Shown here: positions 8,166 through 16,726 of the stretch, piece by piece
Numbering within the stretch: position 1 is the stretch's first letter
How the letters are laid out: each line of letters starts with the position of its first letter
Source of the DNA: Bacillus sp. FJAT-52991
Lineage (GTDB): Bacteria > Bacillota > Bacilli > Bacillales > Domibacillaceae
Reading direction: 5' to 3'
Assembly (NCBI RefSeq): GCF_037201805.1
Contig: NZ_CP147404.1
Span: forward strand, 2,008,001 to 2,072,000
Length of the DNA stretch: 64,000 nucleotides
Translations under genes and position numbers: made by a program
The notes under the pieces: generated by a model
Databases searched by the model: none
Told to the model about the DNA's origin: nothing
The model's input: the letters and a program-made list of their open reading frames with translations, nothing else

Positions 8166-8789
8166 TTATTCGGGTACTTCAATTTCTGTCAACGTATTGG
8201 ATGTAGACAGAACGAAATCGACTTCCGTTAAAAACTCATCAATCTTTTTCTCTAGCTTTTCGTATTCTTCACGCAGTTTGAGTGGGTCAACGATTTTCGC
8301 TTCGTGCTTTTCGCGATAGCTTTTCGTCAGTTCGTTACTTTCTTCGACTTTCAGTTTTGCTTCCCTGCCGTATAGCACTTCTAATTGACGGTCTAGCTGT
8401 TCCTTGACCTCTGCATTAATCTCTTCCACTTCATCTGTCACCGATGAAAACTCGCGCTTCATCTTTTGCAGAAGTTGCTGCTCATATTTGATCGATGTTT
8501 TACGTTCAATCGCCTCTGCTACTGTATATGTATGACCTGCAATTTCTACCTTCGTCATCGCATTAGATAAAACAATCGCTGACTTAATGGCATTTCGGCG
8601 TTTAATCAAATCTAAAGTAGATTGATAGCTAGAGCGTGCTTTCTCTTCAAATTCTTTAACAGAAGCAAACCCACTGACCGGTTTATTTCCAACATGATAT
8701 TGAATCAATGGAGTGGAATTCATCGTTGAATGAATCCGTTTATCTAACAATTTCAGCTCTGCTAGTGCTCTCGTAATCGAAATTTTCAT
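8166..8789 (-). CDS. coiled-coil protein of unknown function, possibly phage-derived
   Basis: 207 aa, almost entirely charged helix: MKISITRALAELKLLDKRI, then KRRNAIKSAIVLSNAMTKVEIAG, VAEAIERKTSIKYEQQLLQKMK, and a long acidic/basic coiled coil to the C-terminus. No signal or membrane segment. It resembles a family I associate with Bacillus phages, but I cannot name it. GGAGG lies 9 nt before the ATG. It is monocistronic, and no phage genes are adjacent. Confidence 0.6.
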   Translation of the reverse strand: MKISITRALAELKLLDKRIHSTMNSTPLIQYHVGNKPVSGFASVKEFEEKARSSYQSTLDLIKRRNAIKSAIVLSNAMTKVEIAGHTYTVAEAIERKTSIKYEQQLLQKMKREFSSVTDEVEEINAEVKEQLDRQLEVLYGREAKLKVEESNELTKSYREKHEAKIVDPLKLREEYEKLEKKIDEFLTEVDFVLSTSNTLTEIEVPE

Positions 8790-8957
8790 AAATGGTATCC
8801 TCCACTTTTTAACAACTATATCACACTAACTTAATAAATACCTATTTGAAAGCTTGATACTATACTAGTTTACTTATTATTATTTCGACAATATTCTCCG
8901 AAGTCATTTGACCAGTAATAGAATTCAAAGGTCTACAGGAAAAACAAGCAAAAATCA

Positions 8958-8986
8958 AAAAGACTGCCTCTATAGAGACAGCCTTT
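8958..8986 (-). terminator. terminator after DUF975 gene
   Basis: Stem AAGGCTGTCTC/GAGGCAGTCTT on the minus strand, followed by TTTTGATTTTTG. Confidence 0.8.
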
Positions 8987-8994
8987 TCGTCACT

Positions 8995-9660
8995 TTACAT
9001 TTCATGACCTTGAGTAGCAATATGCCTATTATAAAAAGTAGCTAGCGATGCTTGCATATACGGCATTAACCATAAATACCCAATACCTAGTGTGAATAGG
9101 GAAAGAAACGCCCAGCCAATAAAGCTTAAATACAGCACAAAGTACTTCCACTTATAGCCTTTCATACGACGCTTACTTTCTGAGATCGCTTCAAGGGCGG
9201 ATAATTCGGGCTGATCTTTTAGAATAAAAAACGTTTGTGAATAAGAAAAGCTTTTAATAATCCCAGGAATAATCAGCAATAAAAACCATAAAAATACGAA
9301 AATCCCAATCAATATAGAGACACCAATCATTTTAAAAGCTGTACCAATGCTGGCATAAATAGAAAATACGTCTCCAACACTTTGACGCTTTCCGCGAACT
9401 AAATGTAAAAAGAACCAATATACCGAAACAGAAAAAGGGATCATAGCAAAACTAATAAGTAAACTGAAAAGGGAAGAGGACGAAGATGGTTCTGTTTGAT
9501 TCACCCAATTCTCGAATCCGCCGCTGGCAGCGATCTCAAACATGATTGGGACGATCCCTGCAAAGAACACCAGGATCAACGTAAGTAAAACCGCTATCCC
9601 CCAATTTCCTGCTAAGGCGTCTCTCGCTTCTTTCTTAATACTTGAAATACGAACAGTCAT
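8995..9660 (-). CDS. DUF975 family integral membrane protein
   Basis: 221 aa. The opening RISSIKKEARDALAGNWGIAVLLTLIL is typical of DUF975. Six or so hydrophobic segments follow, with SFSYSQTFFILKDQPELSALEAISESKRRMKGYK as the family's internal amphipathic region. The ATG at 9660 follows AAAGGAGG, so it is preferred over the upstream ATG at 9699. The family's biochemical role is unknown. Single gene with its own terminator. Confidence 0.8.
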   Translation of the reverse strand: MTVRISSIKKEARDALAGNWGIAVLLTLILVFFAGIVPIMFEIAASGGFENWVNQTEPSSSSSLFSLLISFAMIPFSVSVYWFFLHLVRGKRQSVGDVFSIYASIGTAFKMIGVSILIGIFVFLWFLLLIIPGIIKSFSYSQTFFILKDQPELSALEAISESKRRMKGYKWKYFVLYLSFIGWAFLSLFTLGIGYLWLMPYMQASLATFYNRHIATQGHEM

Positions 9661-9755
9661 TGTTTTTCCTCCTTTCTTTTGATGGTTAAAGTGTAACATA
9701 AATATCTTTTTTAGAAATTATTTTTTTAATTAGATGAAACATTCCTTCCAAATAT

Positions 9756-10643
9756 TTACATTATTTGTCGTAAAGGGACAAATATCTGCCTGTTCCACCC
9801 CAATACATTATTGATATATCCGAGTCGATCAGCATTATATTGACCAGCTATATTTTGAAAAGTGACCAGTTCATACGTTCCATCTCGATCGAAATCGGTT
9901 GGATAAATTCCAGCCAATGGCGAGACAAAGCCTTGAATCGGTTTTTTTAACGTCCCATCAGAATGATAAATAGCCGCTAAATACTCTGGCTCTTTGTCTT
10001 TTAAACTGAGCGTATAGCGTTTTTTCGAATAGGAACTTTCAACCTCTACAACATATTGATTCTGATAATTGACCTCATATTGATGACTGTTATTAAATAC
10101 GTCCGAATCGAAAATCGCTTCCATTTTTCCTTGTCTAAATGAATAGACATACGCATAAATGATGCCACCGCTCCCTCCTGAATCGATCACGATCAACACA
10201 TCATCGACCCTATCGCCCGTGAAATCTCCGAGAAAAATAGTCGGACCGTACCCTGAGCCTTCCTTCAAGGGGATCGTTTCAACCGACTGATTGTGGTATT
10301 GAACAACGAGTGTAATATGTTGAACATAAGGACTATCCTCTTGTTTCGTGCCGATCAAATAGACCGTGTCCACCCGCCCATCTCCCGTGACATCCCCTCG
10401 CTTAACATCGAGCACACGGCGAGCTCGATCGAACCATTCATATTGCTCCCCACGCTTTCGGAAATAAAAAGGTTGTTGTTGCTTAATCACTAACAAATAC
10501 TCCTCTCCCTGCTCTTGATAAGCAACGAGCCATTCTTTTTCCTGATCGCCATCTACATCCACTTCGACAATCGCTGGCTGATTCGGCTGAACTTCCACAA
10601 TACGGGCGTTTTGCGGCAAAAATGACTGCACTTGTTTATTCAT
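9756..10643 (-). CDS. FG-GAP/VCBS-like repeat protein, cytoplasmic
   Basis: 295 aa without a signal peptide or membrane segment. At least four D-x-D/T-G-D-x-x-x-E/D motifs recur (DVDGDQEKEW, DVTGDGRVDTV, DFTGDRVDDVL, DFDRDGTYELV). These are the calcium-loop-like repeats of beta-propeller FG-GAP/VCBS proteins. GGGGGTGAG lies directly before the ATG. It is divergent from the FAD oxidoreductase gene. Such proteins are usually exported, so the missing leader is odd. Function unknown. Confidence 0.65.
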   Translation of the reverse strand: MNKQVQSFLPQNARIVEVQPNQPAIVEVDVDGDQEKEWLVAYQEQGEEYLLVIKQQQPFYFRKRGEQYEWFDRARRVLDVKRGDVTGDGRVDTVYLIGTKQEDSPYVQHITLVVQYHNQSVETIPLKEGSGYGPTIFLGDFTGDRVDDVLIVIDSGGSGGIIYAYVYSFRQGKMEAIFDSDVFNNSHQYEVNYQNQYVVEVESSYSKKRYTLSLKDKEPEYLAAIYHSDGTLKKPIQGFVSPLAGIYPTDFDRDGTYELVTFQNIAGQYNADRLGYINNVLGWNRQIFVPLRQIM

Positions 10644-10757
10644 TTCTCACCCCCTTATTCCAATTTATGCAAACGGCAAGTCCAACAATTCTTATATTGT
10701 ATGTAAAAAACGAAAACTGCTATGATGAAACAGAGAATGAAAAAAAGGATGTCAGCA

Positions 10758-11870
10758 ATGAAAACATATTGTGTAATTGGAGCAGGAATTTTAGGGGCTT
10801 CCACCGCTTATCATCTCGCTAAGGCAGGGGCTCAAGTGACGATCATCGACCGAAAAGACGAGGGCCAAGCAACGGCCGCCGCAGCGGGTATTATTTGTCC
10901 TTGGCTGTCACAGCGACGAAATAAAGCGTGGTACCGACTCGCTAAAGGAGGAGCCCGTTATTACCCTGAGCTCATTGCGGAGCTTGAACAGTTAGGCGAA
11001 ACGAACACAGGCTATGCCAAAGTGGGTGCCTTAAGCCTGCATGAAGACGAAGAAAAATTAATGAAAATGAAAGAACGCGCCTTAAAGCGGCGAGAAGAGG
11101 CGCCAGAAATCGGAGAAGTGACGATCTTAAGTCCAGCTGAAGCAAAGGCTTTATTTCCGCCGCTTCGTGATGGCTATGGAGCCGTTCATGTAAGCGGAGC
11201 TGCTCGTGTCGACGGTCGAGCGCTTCGTGAGGCCTTACTAGCAGCGGCAAAAAAGTTAGGTGCCATCTTCATCGAGGGCGACGCGCAATGGCTGGAAGAC
11301 ACACCAAATAACCGCAAAATAAAAGTCAATGATCAAGTCCTTTCTTTTGATCAAATCATTATGACAGCAGGAGCTTGGGCGAAATCATTGCTAGCGTCAC
11401 TAGGCGTACAAGCAAATGTCGAACCACAAAAAGCACAAATCGTTCATTTTATGCTGCCGAACGTAACGACAAATGAATGGCCTGTCATCATGCCTCCGAA
11501 CGATCAATATATTTTAGCGTTTGATGATCGCATTGTCGCCGGGGCGACGCATGAAAATGATGTCGGCTTCGATACGCGTGTGACGGCGAGCGGGATGCAT
11601 GAAGTGCTGGATAAAGCGCTGCATGTTGCCCCTGGCTTGGCGGATGGTACAATCATTGAAACGAGAGTCGGTTTTCGACCGTTTACTCCTGGATTCTTGC
11701 CGGTATTCGGCCCGCTTCCTGGACATGAAGGCTTACTCTTTGCCAATGGTTTAGGTGCATCTGGCTTGACGATGGGACCCTATATCGGAGCCGAGCTTGC
11801 CAAGCTTGCCTTAGGAAAAGAAACCGACATACCACTTGAGGATTATGCTGTCACTAGTGCGATGAACTAA
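10758..11870 (+). CDS. FAD-dependent amine/amino-acid oxidoreductase (DadA/GlyOx class)
   Basis: 370 aa. The N-terminal Rossmann motif VIGAGILGASTAYHLA binds FAD, with the second-strand acid IIDRKDEG. The C-terminal GFRPFTPGFLPVFGP and GLGASGLTMGPYIG motifs are typical of the DAO family (D-amino-acid dehydrogenase, glycine oxidase, sarcosine oxidase). The start at 10758 puts the nucleotide fold at the N-terminus; the frame is open to 10722. Substrate undetermined. A YurR-like enzyme is possible. Single gene. Confidence 0.8.
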   Translation: MKTYCVIGAGILGASTAYHLAKAGAQVTIIDRKDEGQATAAAAGIICPWLSQRRNKAWYRLAKGGARYYPELIAELEQLGETNTGYAKVGALSLHEDEEKLMKMKERALKRREEAPEIGEVTILSPAEAKALFPPLRDGYGAVHVSGAARVDGRALREALLAAAKKLGAIFIEGDAQWLEDTPNNRKIKVNDQVLSFDQIIMTAGAWAKSLLASLGVQANVEPQKAQIVHFMLPNVTTNEWPVIMPPNDQYILAFDDRIVAGATHENDVGFDTRVTASGMHEVLDKALHVAPGLADGTIIETRVGFRPFTPGFLPVFGPLPGHEGLLFANGLGASGLTMGPYIGAELAKLALGKETDIPLEDYAVTSAMN

Positions 11871-11990
11871 AGTGAAAAGGGGGTATCCCAAAAGTCTGCG
11901 TCGCAAACTTTTGGGACGATACTTCTTATTTGAAAATGCCATTAAATTAGGTTTTTTGCACCTGTCGCTTCGCTTTCGGTGCAGAAAAAA

Positions 11991-12022
11991 GAGCCGTCTC
12001 AACTACTTATGAGACGGCTCCT
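11991..12022. terminator. bidirectional terminator between convergent genes
   Basis: GAGCCGTCTC/GAGACGGCTC perfect 10-bp stem with A-run upstream and T-run downstream, between the oxidoreductase and dedA genes. Confidence 0.85.
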
Positions 12023-12036
12023 TTTTAACTACTACA

Positions 12037-12648
12037 TTATTGATTAGATCTTCTTTTTTTAATATACCAATACACGACATAGATAGCGATCAGTCCAATG
12101 AATACGTAGATCACATTCGAGTAAATCTCCATGTAGTAAAGGATGACATCCCATGATTGTCCCAATTTCGCCCCGCCATAAACAAGCAGCGTGTTCCAAA
12201 TAAGTGTACCAATCGTTGTTAACAATAGAAATAACCATATCTTCATATTGGACATCCCAGCCGGAACTGAAATTAAACTGCGTATGATCGGAACCATGCG
12301 GCAAAAAAAGACGGTCCAATACCCTTTCTGATCAAACCAGTCATCCGCTTTTGTCACATCTTCTTTTTTAATTTTTAATATATGTCCCCATTTATCAATG
12401 ATGTGCATTATTTTTTCAACATCGACGAGTAAGCCAATCCCATACAAAATCAGCGCCCCTAAAACAGAGCCTGCCGTTGCCGCTAAGATGACACCGCCTA
12501 CTGTTAATGACGTGGTTGTCGTCATAAAGCCTCCAAATGGCAAAATTAACTCAGAAGGAATCGGGGGAAACACATTCTCTAAACACATAAGCAAAAAAAT
12601 ACCGATATAACCAAATTGTTCTACTACTTGTTCAATCCACTGTTGCAT
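12037..12648 (-). CDS. DedA family membrane protein
   Basis: 203 aa. Signature motifs: ENVFPPIPSELILPFGGF (residues about 24-41) and FFCRMVPIIRSLISVPAGMSNM (about 113-134), with re-entrant hydrophobic segments and a C-terminal pair of helices ending in a basic tail. DedA/VTT proteins are half-transporters that flip phospholipids or undecaprenyl phosphate and affect envelope stress resistance. Which substrate applies here is unknown. The ATG overlaps no neighbour. Confidence 0.88.
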   Translation of the reverse strand: MQQWIEQVVEQFGYIGIFLLMCLENVFPPIPSELILPFGGFMTTTTSLTVGGVILAATAGSVLGALILYGIGLLVDVEKIMHIIDKWGHILKIKKEDVTKADDWFDQKGYWTVFFCRMVPIIRSLISVPAGMSNMKIWLFLLLTTIGTLIWNTLLVYGGAKLGQSWDVILYYMEIYSNVIYVFIGLIAIYVVYWYIKKRRSNQ

Positions 12649-12764
12649 TATTAGCCTCCACCAAAATAGTTACTTAATTGATATGTATATTTAAAATAAA
12701 CTTCAATATTCTTCATATTTTATAATACTTATTAAAATGATTCCACTATGAAAGAAAACAAAAA

Positions 12765-12793
12765 GAAAAAACACCTGCTGCAATGCAAGTGCT
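12765..12793 (-). terminator. terminator after 74-aa gene
   Basis: Minus-strand CACTTGC / GCAGGTG stem with one mismatch, followed by TTTTTTC. Confidence 0.6.
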
Positions 12794-12799
12794 TTAAGT

Positions 12800-13024
12800 T
12801 CACTCACTCACTTTCACAAATCCCCACAAGTCTTCGATCGGACAGATTCCATGGCGCCTCAAGTCTTTAAATGCATAAAAGGCATAGTCTTTCCACGAAT
12901 GCAAATCTACTTTGATCTCGATTTGTTCATCTTCTTTCCAAACAAACAGGCAATTCTCATTTAATAGATTCAACAACTCCACACTAGTCTTTACTTCTGA
13001 AACTACGTGCGATGCATCTGTCAT
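12800..13024 (-). CDS. hypothetical protein (74 aa)
   Basis: Soluble small protein beginning MTDASHVVSEVKTSVELLNLL, with WKDYAFYAFKDLRRHGICPIEDLWGF near the end. ATG at 13024 with GGGAGG 8 nt upstream; the frame continues to 13048 but the downstream start is better supported. Monocistronic with terminator. No motif recognised. Confidence 0.55.
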   Translation of the reverse strand: MTDASHVVSEVKTSVELLNLLNENCLFVWKEDEQIEIKVDLHSWKDYAFYAFKDLRRHGICPIEDLWGFVKVSE

Positions 13025-13210
13025 TCTCTTTCCCTCCCTATTTTTCACCCTCCTTTAATTTCTCCTTATTATACATGTTTTCCTTCTTAAATATACATAT
13101 TTTTTGAATATTTAAACAAATAGACGTTCCATTGCAATGTAATCCTTCTTTCTATCGTTTAATAAGATAAAAATCTTCTTACTGTCCAAAAGTAGCAGAA
13201 TAAACGAATT

Positions 13211-13252
13211 AAAAAAACAGTACCACCGCTATAAAAGTGTTGGTACTGCTTT
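13211..13252 (-). terminator. terminator after azoreductase gene
   Basis: CAGTACCA / TGGTACTG stem with A/T-runs. The minus-strand T-run follows the stem. Confidence 0.75.
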
Positions 13253-13266
13253 GGTGTTTTTGCTAA

Positions 13267-13893
13267 TTAGAATGTACTTGCTGCTTTAACAGCCTTTTCA
13301 AGCCCTGCGGCAATAATTTCTTCTGCTTGATCAGGGAATTGGTTGTGACCTTCAATTATTACTTTCTCTAGATCTTTTACACCGAAGAAAGCCATCATAC
13401 TCGCTACATATTTAACAGCCATCTCCATTTCGGCTTTTGGTCCTTCAGAATATACACCGCCACTTGCGTTTAATAATGCAATTTTCTTATCGCCAATAAG
13501 ACCTACTGGACCTTCTGGCGTATATTTAAATGTTTTGCCTGCACGGTTTAAATAATCAATATATGTATGTAGTACAGCTGGGATCGTTAAATTCCATAAC
13601 GGGAAACCAAACACAACTTTATCAGCTACAAGAAATTGGTCTAAATATTTATCCGCAACAGCTACTGCTTTTGCTTCCTTTTCTGTTAAATCAAGTCCTC
13701 TACCAGCCTTAAATGTGCCGTTAATCATATCTGCTCCTACATACGGCAATTCTTCATTGTGTAAATCAAGCTCTACCACTGTATCATTTGGATGCGATTC
13801 TTTATAGCTTGCTAAAAACGCCTCATATAATTTCACACTAACCGCCTGATCGGCTGGACGATTGTTTGCTTTTACAAATAAAACTGTTGTCAT
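13267..13893 (-). CDS. azoR: FMN-dependent NADH-azoreductase
   Basis: 208 aa flavodoxin-fold enzyme that reduces azo compounds and quinones with NADH. Seen: MTTVLFVKANNRPADQAVSVKLYEAF at the phosphate-binding loop, FGFPLWNLTIPAVLHTYIDYLNRAGKTFKYT (FMN and dimer contact), and LLNASGGVYSEG. The length is standard for AzoR. It lies next to a DUF3238-like gene and a MarR regulator; in Bacillus, azoreductases are commonly under MarR-type control by quinones, but the palindromes here sit upstream of the neighbour rather than of this gene. Confidence 0.88.
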   Translation of the reverse strand: MTTVLFVKANNRPADQAVSVKLYEAFLASYKESHPNDTVVELDLHNEELPYVGADMINGTFKAGRGLDLTEKEAKAVAVADKYLDQFLVADKVVFGFPLWNLTIPAVLHTYIDYLNRAGKTFKYTPEGPVGLIGDKKIALLNASGGVYSEGPKAEMEMAVKYVASMMAFFGVKDLEKVIIEGHNQFPDQAEEIIAAGLEKAVKAASTF

Positions 13894-13964
13894 TCTCTTT
13901 TCCTCCTGTTGCTCACTCTTACGTTGTTATAAATTTACTCAATAAAAAGGACGTTATATTATCT

Positions 13965-14549
13965 TTACAATATCTTTTTAAAGCTATACTCCATTTCTCC
14001 AGCCATTGCTTCAGGTGTATCACCCGTTTCTCTGAAATCATGTGTATAAATTTGTTCAAACGGACCAAAATCTACTTGCTTATAAAATTCAAAACAAGGA
14101 AACCCATCATGTGCACCTTGAATATCAACAGTACCATCTTTTTTGACATGTACAGTTAATAGGTAGTCAACGGGAGGTGCATATACATTTAATGGATTGC
14201 TAGCACTTGCACTCATTTGAAACTTGACATCATCAGAATTCCAGACAATATTCGTGCACAAAATATGGTCTGTACTAGCTTTTCCTTTTCTTTTATTCAC
14301 GGAACCATCTGGAGTTGTGACTCTTTCTGTTGTGATACCAGTATTCGCATATGTGAAAATTTCTTTTTTATAAAAATCTACAGCTACTTCTTGTTCAATT
14401 CTGGAACGCATAGCGTTTACAGCATAAGGTGTAAATTCACGTGAGTCACCTTCGAATTGGATTACGTTTCCTGTTTGACTATCCTTCCTGGGTTCAGTCC
14501 AAGACATTGGAATAAATACACTTGCTCTAATCTTAACAATGTGAATCAT
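13965..14549 (-). CDS. DUF3238-like protein
   Basis: 194 aa, cytoplasmic, beginning IVKIRASVFIPMSWTEP, with REFTPYAVNAMRSRIEQEVAVDF and GKASTDHILC, which I associate with DUF3238 of Bacillus. Many short beta-strand-like stretches; function unknown. ATG at 14549 with GGAGG 6 nt upstream; an upstream in-frame start at 14645 has no ribosome site. It is divergent from a MarR gene, and the promoter region between them carries two 27-bp operators. Confidence 0.6.
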   Translation of the reverse strand: MIHIVKIRASVFIPMSWTEPRKDSQTGNVIQFEGDSREFTPYAVNAMRSRIEQEVAVDFYKKEIFTYANTGITTERVTTPDGSVNKRKGKASTDHILCTNIVWNSDDVKFQMSASASNPLNVYAPPVDYLLTVHVKKDGTVDIQGAHDGFPCFEFYKQVDFGPFEQIYTHDFRETGDTPEAMAGEMEYSFKKIL

Positions 14550-14585
14550 ATAGAACCTCCATAGTCTATTTTTGATAACAAAAAC

Positions 14586-14612
14586 AATATAGTCAACTTG
14601 ATTGACCATATT
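14586..14612. promoter_or_regulatory. MarR-type operator 1
   Basis: AATATAGTCAA-cttga-TTGACCATATT, a near-perfect palindrome in the divergent promoter region, close to the DUF3238-like gene. Confidence 0.75.
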
Positions 14613-14634
14613 GCGTATAGTACAATGAAATTCA

Positions 14635-14661
14635 AATAAAGTCAACCTAATTGACTTTATT
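14635..14661. promoter_or_regulatory. MarR-type operator 2
   Basis: AATAAAGTCAA-cctaa-TTGACTTTATT, perfect 11-bp arms. It shares the GTCAA-N5-TTGAC core with operator 1, 49 bp away, and abuts the marR ribosome site. Confidence 0.8.
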
Positions 14662-14677
14662 TAAGGAGGCTTTATAT

Positions 14678-15151
14678 ATGAATCATCAAGTATTTAGTGA
14701 ATTGGACCTTACATCACTTTTATCATTATCCTTTAGTGCATCAATTAATGAACTGCATGACAAATTGAGTGAATTAGGGTTTGAAGATATTAGACCTGCA
14801 CATGGTTTTATGTTTAAACGTATCACCCCTGATGGAGCAACAGGCATAGAACTAGCCGAGTATTTAGGAATTACAAAGCAAGCTGTAAGTAAAATGGTGG
14901 ACTATCTTGAGAAACGTGGTTATGTCATGCGCCAAACTCATCCCACTGATAAAAGAGGAAAGATTATAGTTTTGACTGAACGTGGTTGGTTAGTAATGAA
15001 AGCAAAAGAGGAGATACTAACTGAGATAGAACAGCGCTGGATAGACAACATAGGTACTGAACGAATGCAAATGCTCAAAGAAGATTTAACAAAATTAGTT
15101 TATGAGGAAAATGAAGGTAAATCATCATCGAAGTTAAGGTCTGTTTGGTAA
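14678..15151 (+). CDS. MarR family regulator
   Basis: 157 aa winged-helix repressor: GATGIELAEYLGITKQAVSKMVDYLEKRGYVMRQTHPTDKRGKIIVLTERG contains the recognition helix and wing. ATG at 14678 follows AAGGAGG by 8 nt; a TTG at 14651 in frame lies inside the operator and is rejected. It probably represses itself and the divergent DUF3238-like gene through the two palindromes. The MarR DNA-binding domain usually senses phenolics or quinones, which would suit the azoreductase nearby (inference). Confidence 0.85.
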   Translation: MNHQVFSELDLTSLLSLSFSASINELHDKLSELGFEDIRPAHGFMFKRITPDGATGIELAEYLGITKQAVSKMVDYLEKRGYVMRQTHPTDKRGKIIVLTERGWLVMKAKEEILTEIEQRWIDNIGTERMQMLKEDLTKLVYEENEGKSSSKLRSVW

Positions 15152-15530
15152 ATATAAGGTCTATAAAGATGATTAACCGTAGACACTTTTCTGTCAAATG
15201 CGCACAAAATTTTCATTATGGGGGCCTGCCTCATATACATAGTTTTCAAATACTTTACCTGGCCAAAAACCGAGAAAAATATATGGAAAATGGGTAAGGA
15301 ATGCTTTTTTATAAACGGTTAAACTTTATTTCAAAGTAAGCGTCAAATATTCCCCACCCACAATTTGTAAATAACCCATGAGATAATCTCCTTACATACT
15401 ACATAGGGAAAAAACCGACACTAACTCTCTTAGTATCGGTTTTATTTTTAAACAACTATATGATCCATATACTAAGCAAGACTATCCCTTAGTAAGTTCC
15501 CACTGACTTATGAAACAGCCGTTTTCCTAA
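15152..15530. other. gene-free stretch with one terminator
   Basis: 379 bp between marR and the M42 peptidase. It holds the stem AAAACCGACACTAA / TTAGTATCGGTTTT (15411-15443) with flanking A/T-runs, able to stop transcription from either side. Nothing else recognisable. Confidence 0.6.
15411..15450. terminator. bidirectional terminator
   Basis: 14-bp stem with one mismatch around a short ctctc loop, followed by TTTTATTTTT on the plus strand. Confidence 0.75.
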
Positions 15531-16604
15531 TCATAATTTTTCCTGTAAGGAGTCAATAAATGCCACAACTAGCTGTACGGAATATTCCAAGTCATCCATA
15601 TGAACACATCCGGTCGCTGAATGGATGTTACGGGATGGAAAAGAGATACAACTAGCTAAAGCTCCGTTGCCTGCTATACTCATGGCCCATGCATCTGTTC
15701 CGCCATTCAGAACAACTTCTCGCTGATAAGGAATATTATTTTTTTCTGCTGTCTGAATTAATTTTCGTGTTAACTTCTTTGGCACGTTATTTCCGTGTCC
15801 ACTATCTGGCGTCCAGTCGTATAACATGAGGGCTGGTCCTTCACCAAGAGTAATGGCAATATCTTTTTCAGTTAAAGCAGGTGTTCCTCCAGAAAGACAA
15901 ACATCAAGAGCAAGGCCAATATCAGGCTGAATTCTGTTTGAGATCGGAACGGAGCCGCGGATGCCCATTTCTTCCTGCACAGTTCCCACTGCATAAATCG
16001 TTGGAACGATATTTTTATCTGCTAGGCGTTTCATTGCTTCAACCATCACTGCACAGGCTGCACGGTTATCGACTGATTTTCCCGTGAAAATTTTACTGTC
16101 GTTTAGAAATTGCCCCGTTCTTTGAAAAGTCAAGTAATCACCGATCTGCACGCCGAGCGCCAATGTTTCTTCTTTACTTGTTGTTCCGACATCAATATAT
16201 AACTCTTCAATCGGAATGGCGAGCTTTGCTTCTTCAGGTGTCACAATGTGTGCTGGCTTGCCTCCGGTTATGCCTGTGACGGGACCTTTTTCTGTGTAAA
16301 TTGTTAGCACTTGGTTGAAAGCCGTTCTGCAGTCATGATAACCAACTGGTAAAATATAAACGAAACCTTCAGCATCAATATTGTGGACAATATATCCAAT
16401 TTCATCCATGTGAGCAGCAAGCATAATCTTAAAATCTGGATTGCTTCCTTTTTTGATAAATACTTGGTTTCCTAGTGCATCCTCAAAATGTTCGTCTGTC
16501 ACTGGTTTTAAATGATCCTGAAGGGCTTGTGCAACGCGTTCTTCATCCCCTGCCACACCATGAATGGCATCAAATTCTACTAAAAGTTCTCTTAATGAAT
16601 TCAT
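15531..16604 (-). CDS. M42 family metallo-aminopeptidase
   Basis: 357 aa. Metal and catalytic residues of M42/FrvX peptidases are present: AAHMDEIG, KSVDNRAA (bridging Asp), TVQEEMGIRGS (catalytic and metal Glu), ALDVCLSGG, and the distal His in RNIHSATGCVH. It forms large tetrahedral particles and trims peptides in the cytoplasm. It lies 122 bp after the ATPase genes of a peptide importer on the same strand, so it probably digests imported peptides. No terminator was seen in between, so it may be the last gene of that operon. Confidence 0.88.
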   Translation of the reverse strand: MNSLRELLVEFDAIHGVAGDEERVAQALQDHLKPVTDEHFEDALGNQVFIKKGSNPDFKIMLAAHMDEIGYIVHNIDAEGFVYILPVGYHDCRTAFNQVLTIYTEKGPVTGITGGKPAHIVTPEEAKLAIPIEELYIDVGTTSKEETLALGVQIGDYLTFQRTGQFLNDSKIFTGKSVDNRAACAVMVEAMKRLADKNIVPTIYAVGTVQEEMGIRGSVPISNRIQPDIGLALDVCLSGGTPALTEKDIAITLGEGPALMLYDWTPDSGHGNNVPKKLTRKLIQTAEKNNIPYQREVVLNGGTDAWAMSIAGNGALASCISFPSRNIHSATGCVHMDDLEYSVQLVVAFIDSLQEKL

Positions 16605-16726
16605 GTAATCTCCCCATTTGTTTTTTTTATATTAAATGTCTTATTCTCCGCTTGATTGTCATTCTGTGCCGGTAACGCCAACAATAGCTATCTAAATATA
16701 TCTGTCAAATAGACGGGAGTTGCACT

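Noticed and set aside
11885..11923. Terminator after the FAD oxidoreductase
   Set aside because: CCCAAAAGT/ACTTTTGGG forms a hairpin but has no T-run; the bidirectional terminator at 11991-12022 is the better stop signal.
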